Of a DNA stretch of 64,000 nucleotides, positions 7,334 to 15,447 are shown piece by piece (the first letter of the stretch is position 1; every line of letters begins with the position of its first letter). Under the pieces are notes generated by a model. It saw only the letters and a list, made by a program, of their open reading frames with translations. It made no database searches and was not told where the DNA came from. The DNA comes from an uncultured Clostridia bacterium (GTDB lineage: Bacteria > Bacillota > Clostridia > UBA1381 > UMGS1253): contig CAKSHP010000001.1 in assembly GCA_934457145.1 (NCBI GenBank), positions 124,001-188,000 of the forward strand. The letters run 5' to 3'. A program made the position numbers and the translations under genes.

Positions 7334-9253
7334 ATGCACGACTTTTTACCCATAAATGCGCAGGAAATGAAAAAAAGAGGCTGGGACAGACCGGACTTTT
7401 TATATATAACGGGTGACGCATATGTTGATCATCCGAGTTTCGGACATGCCATAATTTCAAGAGTGCTTGAAAAAGAGGGGTTTAATGTTTGTATTTTGCC
7501 GCAGCCGGATATAAACGACGATAAAGCGTTTTTGCAGTTCGGTACACCGAGGCTGGGCGTGCTTGTAACGTCGGGAAATTTAGACTCTATGGTTGCACAT
7601 TACACGGCGGCGAAAAAGCGCCGCAGCGACGATTTGTATTCCTCGGGCGGAGTGAGCGGAAAGAGGCCGGACAGAGCCGTTATAGCTTATTGCAATGCGG
7701 TGCGCCGCGTGTTTGGAGATATTGCGCTTATAATAGGCGGAATAGAGGCAAGTCTGCGCCGCTTTGCGCATTACGATTATTGGCAGGATAAGGTGCGCCG
7801 ATCGATTCTTTTTGACAGCCGTGCAGACATTTTAAGCTACGGAATGGGCGAAAAATCCATAGCGGAAATAGCGCGCCTTTTAGACCGCGGCGTTCCCGTG
7901 AGAAAAATAAAATCAATAAAGGGAACATGCTGCATAGCAGATAAAAACGATAATATAAAAGGTATTATGATTCCCTCGTTTGAGGAGGTGTGCGAAAGCA
8001 AAAAAGCTTATGCCGCGGCTTGCCGCATCCAGTATGAGCAACAGGATCCGATCAGGGGAAACGCTTTAATTCAGCCGCACGGCGATAAGCTTTTGGTGCA
8101 AAATATTCCGGCGATGCCGCTTACTCAAAAGGAAATGGATGGCGTTTATGCGCTTGACTATATGCGAACGTACCACCCTTCTTATGAAGCGCTCGGCGGT
8201 ATACCGGCAATAAGCGAGGTTAAGTTTTCCATAACGTCAAACAGAGGGTGCTTCGGAGCGTGTAACTTTTGTGCGCTGACGTTTCATCAGGGAAGAATAA
8301 TTTCGGCAAGAAGCCATAAATCAATTATAGAAGAAGCAAAAAAAATAATAAGCGATCCCGATTTTAAAGGATATATCCATGATGTCGGCGGACCGACGGC
8401 GGATTTTAGAAAGCCGGCATGCCAAAAACAGCTTAAATACGGAGCTTGCAAGGACCGCCAGTGTCTTTTTCCGACACCTTGCAAAAACCTTGAGGCGGAT
8501 CACTCTGACTATTTGTCGCTTTTGGCAAAGCTAAGGGCGCTGCCGGGCGTTAAGAAAGTGTTTGTGCGTTCGGGGCTCAGATTTGATTTTATTTTATGTG
8601 ATAAAACCGATGATTTTATATATGACTTGTGCCGTTATCATGTCAGCGGACAATTAAAGGTTGCGCCTGAGCATATTTCGCAAAATGTGCTTTCACATAT
8701 GGGCAAGCCTCCGGCGGAGGTTTATAAAAAGTTTTGCGAAAAATTTAAGCTGGTTAATCAAAGGCTTAACAAAAAACAGTATCTTGTGCCTTATCTTATG
8801 AGCTCGCATCCGGGCTCAACTTTAAACGATGCGATAGAGCTTGCGCTGTTTTTAAAGGAAAACAAAATGAACCCTCAGCAGGTTCAGGATTTTTATCCGA
8901 CGCCCGGCAGCATTTCCACGGCAATGTTTTACACAGGCATTGATCCGAGGACGGGAAAGGAAGTTTATGTTGCAAAAACATATGAACAAAAAGCCATGCA
9001 GCGCGCGCTTTTGCAATATAAAAATCCCGACAGCAGAAAGCTTGTTATAAAGGCGTTAAGGCTTGCCGGAAGAGATGATTTGATAGGATACACGAAAGAC
9101 TGCCTTGTGCGTCCCATAGAAAATCACGGTTTTAAAGATAATAAATACGGAGGTAATAAAAATGGCAACGATAATAGACGGAAGAGCGGTTTCAAAAAAA
9201 ATAAAACAGGATTTGAAAAAAGAAGTGGAAAGCCTGAAAGAAAAAGGCATTAA
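7334..9253 (+). CDS. ygiQ: YgiQ family radical SAM protein
   Basis: 639 aa, in the normal range for YgiQ. An N-terminal cobalamin-binding-like domain (GDAYVDHPSFGHAIISRVLE) precedes the radical SAM core, with the cluster motif C306-x3-C310-x2-C313 (NRGCFGACNFCAL). The reaction of this widespread family is unknown. The ATG at 7334 is preceded by ACGGAG about 8 bases away; the longer frame from 7307 overlaps yycI-like. The C-terminus is a Lys/Arg/Asn/Gly-rich tail of about 35 residues whose last 92 bases are also the start of folD, an unusually long overlap. Similar basic tails are common in YgiQ, so the reading frame is likely genuine to 9253. Confidence 0.93.
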   Translation: MHDFLPINAQEMKKRGWDRPDFLYITGDAYVDHPSFGHAIISRVLEKEGFNVCILPQPDINDDKAFLQFGTPRLGVLVTSGNLDSMVAHYTAAKKRRSDDLYSSGGVSGKRPDRAVIAYCNAVRRVFGDIALIIGGIEASLRRFAHYDYWQDKVRRSILFDSRADILSYGMGEKSIAEIARLLDRGVPVRKIKSIKGTCCIADKNDNIKGIMIPSFEEVCESKKAYAAACRIQYEQQDPIRGNALIQPHGDKLLVQNIPAMPLTQKEMDGVYALDYMRTYHPSYEALGGIPAISEVKFSITSNRGCFGACNFCALTFHQGRIISARSHKSIIEEAKKIISDPDFKGYIHDVGGPTADFRKPACQKQLKYGACKDRQCLFPTPCKNLEADHSDYLSLLAKLRALPGVKKVFVRSGLRFDFILCDKTDDFIYDLCRYHVSGQLKVAPEHISQNVLSHMGKPPAEVYKKFCEKFKLVNQRLNKKQYLVPYLMSSHPGSTLNDAIELALFLKENKMNPQQVQDFYPTPGSISTAMFYTGIDPRTGKEVYVAKTYEQKAMQRALLQYKNPDSRKLVIKALRLAGRDDLIGYTKDCLVRPIENHGFKDNKYGGNKNGNDNRRKSGFKKNKTGFEKRSGKPERKRH

Positions 9254-10016
9254 TCCATGCCTTGCGGTTGTAATAGTCGGAAACGATCCGGCAAGCAAGG
9301 TTTATGTTGCGGGAAAAATAAGAGACTGCAAGGAAATAGGGATAGAATCCAAGCATTTTGAGCTTGATGAAAACACATCTGAAGATGAGCTTTTAAAGCT
9401 TGTGAAAAAATTAAATGAAGACAAAGAGGTGTCGGGGCTTTTGGTGCAGCTGCCGCTGCCTAAGCATATTAACGAAAAAACAATTATAAATGCAATAGAT
9501 CCGAAAAAGGACGTTGACGCGTTTCACCCCGTGAATGTCGGAAAAATCATGATAGGTGATTATGATTTTCTGCCGTGTACACCGTCGGGCGTTATGCACC
9601 TTTTGGAGGCGTATAACATTGATATTTGCGGCAAGGAATGCGTTGTTGTGGGAAGAAGCAATATAGTCGGAAAACCTCAGGCGATGCTGCTTTTGCAAAA
9701 GAACGGCACGGTCACGATATGCCACTCGAAAACAAAGGATTTAAAACAGGTAACAAAAAGAGCGGATATTTTGGTTGTTGCAATAGGAAAAGGCGAATTT
9801 GTGACGGCTGATATGATAAAAGAGGGCGCAGTTGTGATAGACGTCGGCATGAACAGAAACGCTGAAGGAAAACTTGTCGGCGACGTGAAGTTTGACGAAG
9901 TGAGCGAAAAAGCGTCGTATATCACGCCCGTTCCCGGCGGAGTCGGGGTAATGACGCGCGCAATACTTATGAAAAACGCGGTTAAAGCGGCTGTTATGGC
10001 GGCGCAAAACAATTAA
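9162..10016 (+). CDS. folD: Methylenetetrahydrofolate dehydrogenase / methenyl-THF cyclohydrolase
   Basis: Bifunctional one-carbon enzyme interconverting methylene-, methenyl- and 10-formyl-tetrahydrofolate with NADP. At 284 aa it is full length. Signature elements are YVAGKIRDCKEIGI (catalytic Lys of the substrate site), VGRSNIVGKP at about 164-173 in the nucleotide-binding domain, and TPVPGGVGVMTRA near the C-terminus. The start is fixed by GGAGG eight bases before the ATG at 9162, inside the 3' end of ygiQ, which suggests translational coupling. rsmG follows after 18 bases. Confidence 0.97.
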   Translation: MATIIDGRAVSKKIKQDLKKEVESLKEKGINPCLAVVIVGNDPASKVYVAGKIRDCKEIGIESKHFELDENTSEDELLKLVKKLNEDKEVSGLLVQLPLPKHINEKTIINAIDPKKDVDAFHPVNVGKIMIGDYDFLPCTPSGVMHLLEAYNIDICGKECVVVGRSNIVGKPQAMLLLQKNGTVTICHSKTKDLKQVTKRADILVVAIGKGEFVTADMIKEGAVVIDVGMNRNAEGKLVGDVKFDEVSEKASYITPVPGGVGVMTRAILMKNAVKAAVMAAQNN

Positions 10017-10034
10017 CGGGAGCGCGAAAGTTTA

Positions 10035-10739
10035 ATGAAAGAAATTTTAAAAAACGGCTTTGAAAAGCTTAATATAAAACTGACTGAAAAAATGACGGAG
10101 CAGTTTGAAAAATATTACAGCTTTCTTATAGAATATAATAAAAATGTTAATTTAACGGCAATCACGCAAAAACAAGACGTTGCCGTGAAACACTTTATCG
10201 ACAGCGGTTCGCTTTTGTCGGTGCTTGATATAAAGGAGGGCGCAAAGCTGATTGATGTCGGCAGCGGTGCGGGGTTTCCGGGGCTTGTTATAAAAATTCT
10301 TCGTCCGGATATTGATATAACGCTTGTCGATTCTTTAAATAAGCGCATAGTGTTTTTGCAAAAGTGCTGTGAGGTTTTGGGTATTGAGGCAAACTGCATC
10401 CATGCCCGCGCAGAGGAGCTGGCAAAAAAGAGCGGATTTCGCGAAAGCTATGACGTTGCAACGTCGAGAGCTGTTGCAAATTTAACAACTCTTTGCGAAT
10501 ACTGCCTTGCGTTTGTTAAGGTGGGCGGTGTGTTTGCTCCGCTGAAAGGTCCGTGTGCCGATGAAGAAATAAAAAGTGCGCAGCCGGCAATTAAATTGCT
10601 TGGCGGCAAGCTTTTAAAAATATCGGATGTGTGCATTGAAAGTCTCGGGCATAAGATAGTTTTGATTGACAAAATACAAAAAACTCCGGCAAAATACCCC
10701 AGAAACGGCGCAAAGCCGATAAATAATCCGTTAAAATAA
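10035..10739 (+). CDS. rsmG: 16S rRNA (guanine527-N7)-methyltransferase
   Basis: SAM-dependent enzyme that makes m7G527 in 16S rRNA; loss gives low-level streptomycin resistance in other bacteria. 234 aa. The SAM-binding loop DVGSGAGFPGLVIKIL lies around residues 75-90, followed by TLVDSLNKRIVFLQ. The RBS GGGAGCG is upstream. It closes the divIVA-like to rsmG run and is followed by noc after 165 bases, the order seen near the origin in many Firmicutes. The usual mnmE-mnmG (trmE-gidA) partners are not present here. Confidence 0.95.
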   Translation: MKEILKNGFEKLNIKLTEKMTEQFEKYYSFLIEYNKNVNLTAITQKQDVAVKHFIDSGSLLSVLDIKEGAKLIDVGSGAGFPGLVIKILRPDIDITLVDSLNKRIVFLQKCCEVLGIEANCIHARAEELAKKSGFRESYDVATSRAVANLTTLCEYCLAFVKVGGVFAPLKGPCADEEIKSAQPAIKLLGGKLLKISDVCIESLGHKIVLIDKIQKTPAKYPRNGAKPINNPLK

Positions 10740-10772
10740 GCAAAATTATGAAAAATTAAATAAATTTTTAGC

Positions 10773-10836
10773 AAGCGATTTGGCTTTTTTTTTGTTCCAT
10801 AATATGGTATTATAAAGATGTCAAATCGCTTTTCTT
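10773..10836 (+). repeat. Inverted repeat and palindrome between rsmG and noc
   Basis: Arms AAGCGATTTG (10773-10782) and CAAATCGCTT (10822-10831) are perfect 10-bp complements separated by 39 bases, and the second arm is followed by a T-rich run (TTCTTTTT). The loop carries a palindrome, CCATAATATGG. It may be a long-loop rho-independent terminator for rsmG, or an operator region for noc. It is not a recognisable parS or Noc-binding site. Confidence 0.4.
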
Positions 10837-10852
10837 TTTAATATATAAAAAT

Positions 10853-10882
10853 TTGACAAAAAAATGATGTGCCCGGTTTAAA
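10853..10882 (+). promoter_or_regulatory. Possible noc promoter
   Basis: TTGACA (10853-10858) with an 18-base spacer to TTTAAA (10877-10882). The -10 is weak, and the implied start is only a few bases before the AAGGAGG of noc, so this is tentative. Confidence 0.35.
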
Positions 10883-10904
10883 TTAAAACAAAGGAGGAAT
10901 TCTT

Positions 10905-11741
10905 ATGCCGCTCACAATGTGCGCAGAAAAAATCCCAAACCAGCAAAAGAGTGTTATATATGTTCCTGTGAAGCGGATTTTCCCGAATCCGTTTCAGCCC
11001 AGACGCTATTTTGACCAGACCGCTTTAAACGAGCTTTCCGCATCAATTAAAAGCGTTGGGGTTTTACAGCCCATAAGCGTAAGACGCGGATGCGGCGATA
11101 ACTATGAGTTAATTGCGGGCGAGCGACGCTTGCGCGCAAGCAAAATGGCGGGACTTTCCTACATACCTGCTATAGTTTATGATATTTCCGACAACGAATC
11201 GGCAGTTATTGCGCTTTTGGAAAACCTTCAGCGTGCAGACCTTTCCTACATGGAGGAGGCAGAGGGTTATTTAAAGCTTATGACATATCATAATATGACG
11301 CAGGAGGAAATTGCGTTAAAGGTTGGAAAAACGCAGTCAACAATTGCAAACAAAATCCGTCTTTTAAAGCTCAGCGACACTGTTAAAAAGATGCTGGCAG
11401 CATCACATTTAACGGAGCGCCATGCCCGCGCGCTGTTAAAGCTTTCAAACGAAGAAGATCAGATAAAGGTGTTAAACCAGGTTATAAAAAACAATTTAAA
11501 TGTTTCAAAGACAGAAGAATTAATATATATGCTGCTCTGCGGAGAAACGAGCGCCGCAAAAAAGAAAAAGCGCTTCTTTGCGGGATTTCGCAGCGTGCAG
11601 ATAGTTGTAAACACAATCCGTCAGAGCGTTGGCATGATAAAGGATGCCGGAATGAATGCAACTATTAAAGAACGAATATATGACGAATATGCAGAATACA
11701 CTATCAGAATAGTAAAACCTCCTAAAGACAAAACTGAATAG
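10905..11741 (+). CDS. noc: ParB-family nucleoid occlusion protein
   Basis: DNA- and membrane-binding CTPase-type ParB family protein. Its position right after rsmG identifies it as Noc rather than Spo0J/ParB; Noc blocks FtsZ assembly over the chromosome. 278 aa. The ParB N-terminal domain starts near residue 24 (RIFPNPFQPRRYFDQTALNE), the GERRLRASKMAGL box follows near 71, and a helix-turn-helix (MTQEEIALKVGKTQSTIANK) lies near 130-150. AAAGGAGG precedes the ATG by 8 bases. No soj/spo0J pair lies downstream, so a sole-ParB role cannot be ruled out. A strong terminator follows. Confidence 0.85.
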   Translation: MPLTMCAEKIPNQQKSVIYVPVKRIFPNPFQPRRYFDQTALNELSASIKSVGVLQPISVRRGCGDNYELIAGERRLRASKMAGLSYIPAIVYDISDNESAVIALLENLQRADLSYMEEAEGYLKLMTYHNMTQEEIALKVGKTQSTIANKIRLLKLSDTVKKMLAASHLTERHARALLKLSNEEDQIKVLNQVIKNNLNVSKTEELIYMLLCGETSAAKKKKRFFAGFRSVQIVVNTIRQSVGMIKDAGMNATIKERIYDEYAEYTIRIVKPPKDKTE

Positions 11742-11801
11742 AATTTTGCATATCGCATATAGATATATCACCACCCCTTATTCATTTATCATTCCCTAAA
11801 G

Positions 11802-11850
11802 AGGACAGCCGTAAAAATTCTCCCCTTTTTTACCGGCTGTTCTTTTTTTT
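11802..11850 (+). terminator. Rho-independent terminator of noc
   Basis: The stem GGACAGCCG-TAAAAA pairs with TTTTTA-C-CGGCTGTTC and ends in T8. It is placed between noc and trmK and reads on the plus strand. Confidence 0.85.
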
Positions 11851-11908
11851 ATGTTGAAATTTTATGTGATGTGTGATAAAATGTAGTAAAAAAACAATGG
11901 AGATTAAT

Positions 11909-12616
11909 ATGGAAAATAAAAATATGCTTTGCCATGCAACGCCGAGGACAAAGCTTTTGTGTGAGCTTGCAAAGCCATATAAAACCGTTGCCGACATAGG
12001 ATGCGATCATGCGTATGTTGCAATAGCTCTTGCGAAAATGAATAAAAAGGTTATTGCCTCCGACGTTTCAAAAGGGCCGATAGAAAAAGCCGCGCAAAAT
12101 ATAAAAAGATTTAATCTTTCGGATAAAATAGAGCTTAGGCTTTGCAGCGGTCTTTGCGGTTATAAACCGTTTGAGGCGCAGGCTTTTATCATAGCCGGCA
12201 TGGGGGCAAACGTTATAGCCGATATCTTAGAAAGTTCCAAATCTGTTGCAAAATCGGCGGAGGCGCTTTTTTTGCAGCCTATGACCTCGGGCGAGGTTTT
12301 AAGAAAGTATTTGTATGAAAACGGATACATAATAAAAGACGAACATCTGGTTTCAGAGGACAGAAGAATTTATTCGGTGATAGAAGCAACAAGCGGAAAA
12401 ACGGACGGCTTTTGCGATTTTGACTGCTATGTAAGCCGAGCTGCGGCAGCGAAGATAAAAAATCCGCTTTATTTAAGTTATGTTAAGAAAAAACGCGATG
12501 AATTTTTAAAAATATTTGCAGGGCTTGAAAAATCAAGTTCAAAAAAACACCTTGCACTGTATTATAAAGAACTTGCAAACAAGGCTCAAAATCTTATTTT
12601 GAGCGCAGAAAATTAA
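11909..12616 (+). CDS. trmK: tRNA (adenine22-N1)-methyltransferase
   Basis: SAM-dependent methyltransferase of the TrmK family, which modifies A22 in the D-arm of tRNAs. 235 aa, as expected. The SAM motif is TVADIGCDHAYVAIALAKMN near residues 27-46, followed by ASDVSKGPIEKA. The start at 11909 is preferred to the frame start at 11873, because GGAG lies 6 bases before this ATG and the family begins here. It precedes a Nif3-like gene by 17 bases; the same trmK-nif3 pairing (yqfN-yqfO) is conserved in Bacillus. Confidence 0.92.
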   Translation: MENKNMLCHATPRTKLLCELAKPYKTVADIGCDHAYVAIALAKMNKKVIASDVSKGPIEKAAQNIKRFNLSDKIELRLCSGLCGYKPFEAQAFIIAGMGANVIADILESSKSVAKSAEALFLQPMTSGEVLRKYLYENGYIIKDEHLVSEDRRIYSVIEATSGKTDGFCDFDCYVSRAAAAKIKNPLYLSYVKKKRDEFLKIFAGLEKSSSKKHLALYYKELANKAQNLILSAEN

Positions 12617-12633
12617 CTGAAAGGAAAATGAAT

Positions 12634-13413
12634 ATGAAAATAAAACAAATAGTTGAAAAACTTGAAAAGCTGGCTCCTCAAAAGCTTGCCTACAGCTGGG
12701 ATAATGTTGGGCTGCTGTTTGGCAGCGGCGACTGGGAGGTTAAAAAAATACTTTTAACTTTAGATATGGATGAAAATGTTGCATCAGAGGCGGCAAGAAA
12801 GGGCGCAAACCTTGTTATAGGGCATCATCCGATTTTTTTTAATCCGGCTCAAAAAATTACGGATAATTTTTCGGACGGCAAAGCCGTTATGACGCTTGCC
12901 GAAAACAAAACGGCATACTTTGCCGCACACACAAATCTCGACATTGCAAAGGGCGGTTTAAACGATTTGTTTGCAAAAAAGTTAGAGCTTTATGACGCTG
13001 AAATTCTGGAATACACCGAAGAAACGCAGGGAATCGGCAGAATAGGAAAGTGCAAGCCGATGAGCCTTTCGGAGCTTGCAAAAAAGGTTAAAGACGTTTT
13101 TGGCGCTCAGTATGTGAGAGTGTGCGGAAATGAAGAGAAAATTGTTAAAACAGTTGCGGTAAATTCGGGCGGAGGAACTGCGCTTATAGGTGCGGCGATT
13201 AAAGAAGGCGCCGACGTTTTGGTAACGGGTGATTTTAAATATGCACAGATGCGCGAATGTGTTTTTGGCGGATTAAACGTTATTGACATTGGGCATTATA
13301 ACACGGAAATTCTCTGCCGGGATATTTTTTATGAATTTTTGAAAAATGAGTTTAAAGATGAAATTGAAATAGAATTTTCACAGGAAAACACAAATGTGAT
13401 GAAATTTATATAA
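12634..13413 (+). CDS. Nif3-like dinuclear metal centre protein (YqfO type)
   Basis: 259 aa Nif3/DUF34 family protein with metal-binding motifs IGHHPIFF and AHTNLDIAKGGLND and a C-terminal DIGHYNTE motif. It lacks the long CutA-like insertion of some Firmicute homologues. It is sometimes annotated as GTP cyclohydrolase I type 2, but the true function is unsettled. ATG at 12634 is preferred to 12628: AAAGGA is 8 bases away rather than 2. It is cotranscribed with trmK and ends at a bidirectional terminator. Confidence 0.9.
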   Translation: MKIKQIVEKLEKLAPQKLAYSWDNVGLLFGSGDWEVKKILLTLDMDENVASEAARKGANLVIGHHPIFFNPAQKITDNFSDGKAVMTLAENKTAYFAAHTNLDIAKGGLNDLFAKKLELYDAEILEYTEETQGIGRIGKCKPMSLSELAKKVKDVFGAQYVRVCGNEEKIVKTVAVNSGGGTALIGAAIKEGADVLVTGDFKYAQMRECVFGGLNVIDIGHYNTEILCRDIFYEFLKNEFKDEIEIEFSQENTNVMKFI

Positions 13414-13440
13414 ATGTTATTTCTTCAAAAAAGAAATAAA

Positions 13441-13490
13441 AAAGGCTGTAGAAAAACAAACTGCTTTATGCGTTTTTCTACAGCCTTTTA
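13441..13490. terminator. Bidirectional terminator
   Basis: AAAGGCTGTAGAAAAAC (13441-13457) pairs perfectly with GTTTTTCTACAGCCTTT (13472-13488). A-rich and T-rich flanks serve both the plus-strand Nif3 gene and the minus-strand PHP gene. Confidence 0.9.
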
Positions 13491-14195
13491 TTATTTAAAA
13501 TTATACGGAACAACAATATTTTTGCCGATATCGAAAACAAAGTGACGGTCTTTTATGATTTTTGCAACGTCAAAGGAGTCTTCGGGTTTAAAATCGGTTT
13601 TTAAAAAGCACTGTCCCTCGTGTCCGACGTGGTGAAAATCCGTGCCGCCGGAGATTAAAAAGTTGTGCTGTGCGGCATATTTTGCCGCCATGCTTACTCT
13701 TGAGTTATGGCCGGGATGCATATTAAAAACCTCAATGCCGTCGATGCTTTTTGGGTTTGCAAGCTCCATTCCGTCGCGGAATGGGTGTGCCTGAAGAATG
13801 ACGTTATTGCCGTTTTTAAATGCTTTGTAAAAAGCGTCTATTCCTTTGTCGAGAAATTCATAGGCATAGGGAAGCTCTTTTTCGCCGATACCGTAAATAA
13901 GATAATCGTTTGCATTTTCGGTGAAACGTATTTCAATTCCCAAAATAATATTTATGCCGTTTTTATCGCCGAGCTTGCGAGCTGCTTCGAATTCTGATAT
14001 ATATTCTTTGAGTTTTTCTTCTTTTGTGCCGTTTTTAAAATAAAACGGGGAAAAGTGGTTTGTTATAACGACTGCGTCGGCGTTTTGTTTTTTATAAAGC
14101 TCGATAAGTTTTTCGGGTTCCACTTCGCTGCAAAGGCTTACCGGCCTTGTGTGAGCGTGCATTTCTGTTTTAAATTTAAATGCTGTTGTAAACAT
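13491..14195 (-). CDS. PHP-domain metal-dependent phosphoesterase
   Basis: 234 aa, PHP superfamily, distinct from the protein at 6-731. Metal-ligand motifs are EMHAHTRP (11-18), VITNHFSP, the GIEIRF glutamate, LQAHPFRDG and GGTDFHHVG near the C-terminus. Cytoplasmic, with unknown substrate; relatives are annotated as histidinol phosphatase-like or TrpH-like (nucleotide phosphatase). AAAGGA lies 9 bases before the ATG. It is 26 bases downstream of ispF and probably the last gene of glmS-ispD-ispF. Confidence 0.82.
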   Translation of the reverse strand: MFTTAFKFKTEMHAHTRPVSLCSEVEPEKLIELYKKQNADAVVITNHFSPFYFKNGTKEEKLKEYISEFEAARKLGDKNGINIILGIEIRFTENANDYLIYGIGEKELPYAYEFLDKGIDAFYKAFKNGNNVILQAHPFRDGMELANPKSIDGIEVFNMHPGHNSRVSMAAKYAAQHNFLISGGTDFHHVGHEGQCFLKTDFKPEDSFDVAKIIKDRHFVFDIGKNIVVPYNFK

Positions 14196-14221
14196 AAAAT
14201 CAAGTCCTTTCGTCAGATACT

Positions 14222-14716
14222 TTAATTGTCGGAGTCTAAATAATCGTGCTTTTCAATAAGCACAACGGCATGAGCGCTTATTCCCTCTTTTCTGCCCTCA
14301 AAGCCCATAGTTTCGGTTGTTGTTGCTTTAACGTTTATATCGCTTATGTCCGCTCCGCAAATTGATGCCATGTTTTCGCGCATCTGCTCAACATACGGCG
14401 ACAAACGCGGTTCCTGGGCAATAATAGTTATGTCCGCATTTGAAACGAAAAATCCCATATCGTCGATAGTTGATATAACGCTTTCGAGCATCTCGCAGCT
14501 GTCGGCGTCTTTAAAGCGCTCATCGCTGTCGGGGAAAAGGCGGCCTATGTCGCCTAAAGCCGCAGCGCCTAAGATTGCGTCCATTAAAGCATGGGTGGCA
14601 ACATCTGCGTCGGAGTGACCCAAAAGTCCTTTTTCATACGGTATTTCCACGCCGCAAAGTATAAGCTTTCTGCCGCTTACAAGTTTGTGAACATCATAAC
14701 CGTGACCTATTCTCAT
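14222..14716 (-). CDS. ispF: 2-C-methyl-D-erythritol 2,4-cyclodiphosphate synthase
   Basis: Fifth enzyme of the MEP isoprenoid pathway; cyclises CDP-methylerythritol phosphate with loss of CMP. 164 aa, full length. Zinc ligands sit in GHGYDVHKL (D8, H10) and LLGHSDADV; the C-terminal TTTETMGFEGRKEGISAHAV is the family signature. The ATG overlaps the TGA of ispD (ATGA), so the two are translationally coupled. Confidence 0.96.
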   Translation of the reverse strand: MRIGHGYDVHKLVSGRKLILCGVEIPYEKGLLGHSDADVATHALMDAILGAAALGDIGRLFPDSDERFKDADSCEMLESVISTIDDMGFFVSNADITIIAQEPRLSPYVEQMRENMASICGADISDINVKATTTETMGFEGRKEGISAHAVVLIEKHDYLDSDN

Positions 14717-15447
14717 TTTTTATTTTCCTTTCGCATAATAATTTGTTTTGCGACTGCCAAATCCTCGGGAGTTGTTATTTTAATATTTTCATAATCGCCC
14801 TCCGATACGTACACGCTGTCTTTGTATTTTGTAAAAACCGCTGTGTCGTCGGTTGCTAAAAAGCCTTCCTGCTTGGCTTTTTTGTGGCATTTTATGATTT
14901 CGCCGGCGTTAAAAATCTGCGGAGTTTGAATATTTACGGCAAAGGAGCGGTCTATATCGTTTTTGATAAATCCGTTTTCGTCGATTTGCTTTAAGCTGTC
15001 CTTTACACGAACGCCCGGTGCTGCCGCACCGTATTTTTGCGCGCATAAAAAGCAGGTTTTAACAGTGCTTTCTTTTATAAGGCATCTTGCGCCGTCATGT
15101 ATAAAAACAAATCCGCTTGTGTCATTTATTTTATCAAGTCCGCAAAGCACGGACGACTGCCTGGTGGTGCCGCCTGTGATAACGGTTTCAAGCTTTGAGA
15201 TATTATATCTGGTTTTTATGTTTAAAACCTTATCAATATCGCATTTTCTTGTTACAACTATAATCGAATTTATAAATTCGCAATTCTGAAACACGCCGAG
15301 CGTGTGTGCCAGAATCGGTTTTTCGAAAAGAGGGAGAAAAACCTTGTTTATATCCTCGCCTGTTATATCTTTTCCGCTTTTCATTCGGTTGCCGCTGCCG
15401 GCAGCCATAATCAAAGCCGTGTTTTTACTGTTGTTCATATGCCGCAT
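14713..15447 (-). CDS. ispD: 2-C-methyl-D-erythritol 4-phosphate cytidylyltransferase
   Basis: Third step of the MEP pathway: couples methylerythritol phosphate with CTP. 244 aa. The nucleotide-binding start ALIMAAGSGNRM is near residues 11-22. Instead of the usual PKQF there is a slightly longer stretch reading DINKVFLPL. FVFIHDGARCLI and VNIQTPQIF are further family motifs. The related ribitol-5-phosphate enzyme TarI is the alternative, but the coupled ispF settles it. The ATG at 15447 overlaps the glmS stop (TAATG); a second ATG at 15438 is also possible. There is no strong SD, consistent with coupling. Confidence 0.93.
   Translation of the reverse strand: MRHMNNSKNTALIMAAGSGNRMKSGKDITGEDINKVFLPLFEKPILAHTLGVFQNCEFINSIIVVTRKCDIDKVLNIKTRYNISKLETVITGGTTRQSSVLCGLDKINDTSGFVFIHDGARCLIKESTVKTCFLCAQKYGAAAPGVRVKDSLKQIDENGFIKNDIDRSFAVNIQTPQIFNAGEIIKCHKKAKQEGFLATDDTAVFTKYKDSVYVSEGDYENIKITTPEDLAVAKQIIMRKENKK

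Noticed and set aside
10786..10806. parS or Noc-binding site
   Set aside because: TGTTCCATAATATGG resembles half of parS but the other half does not match.
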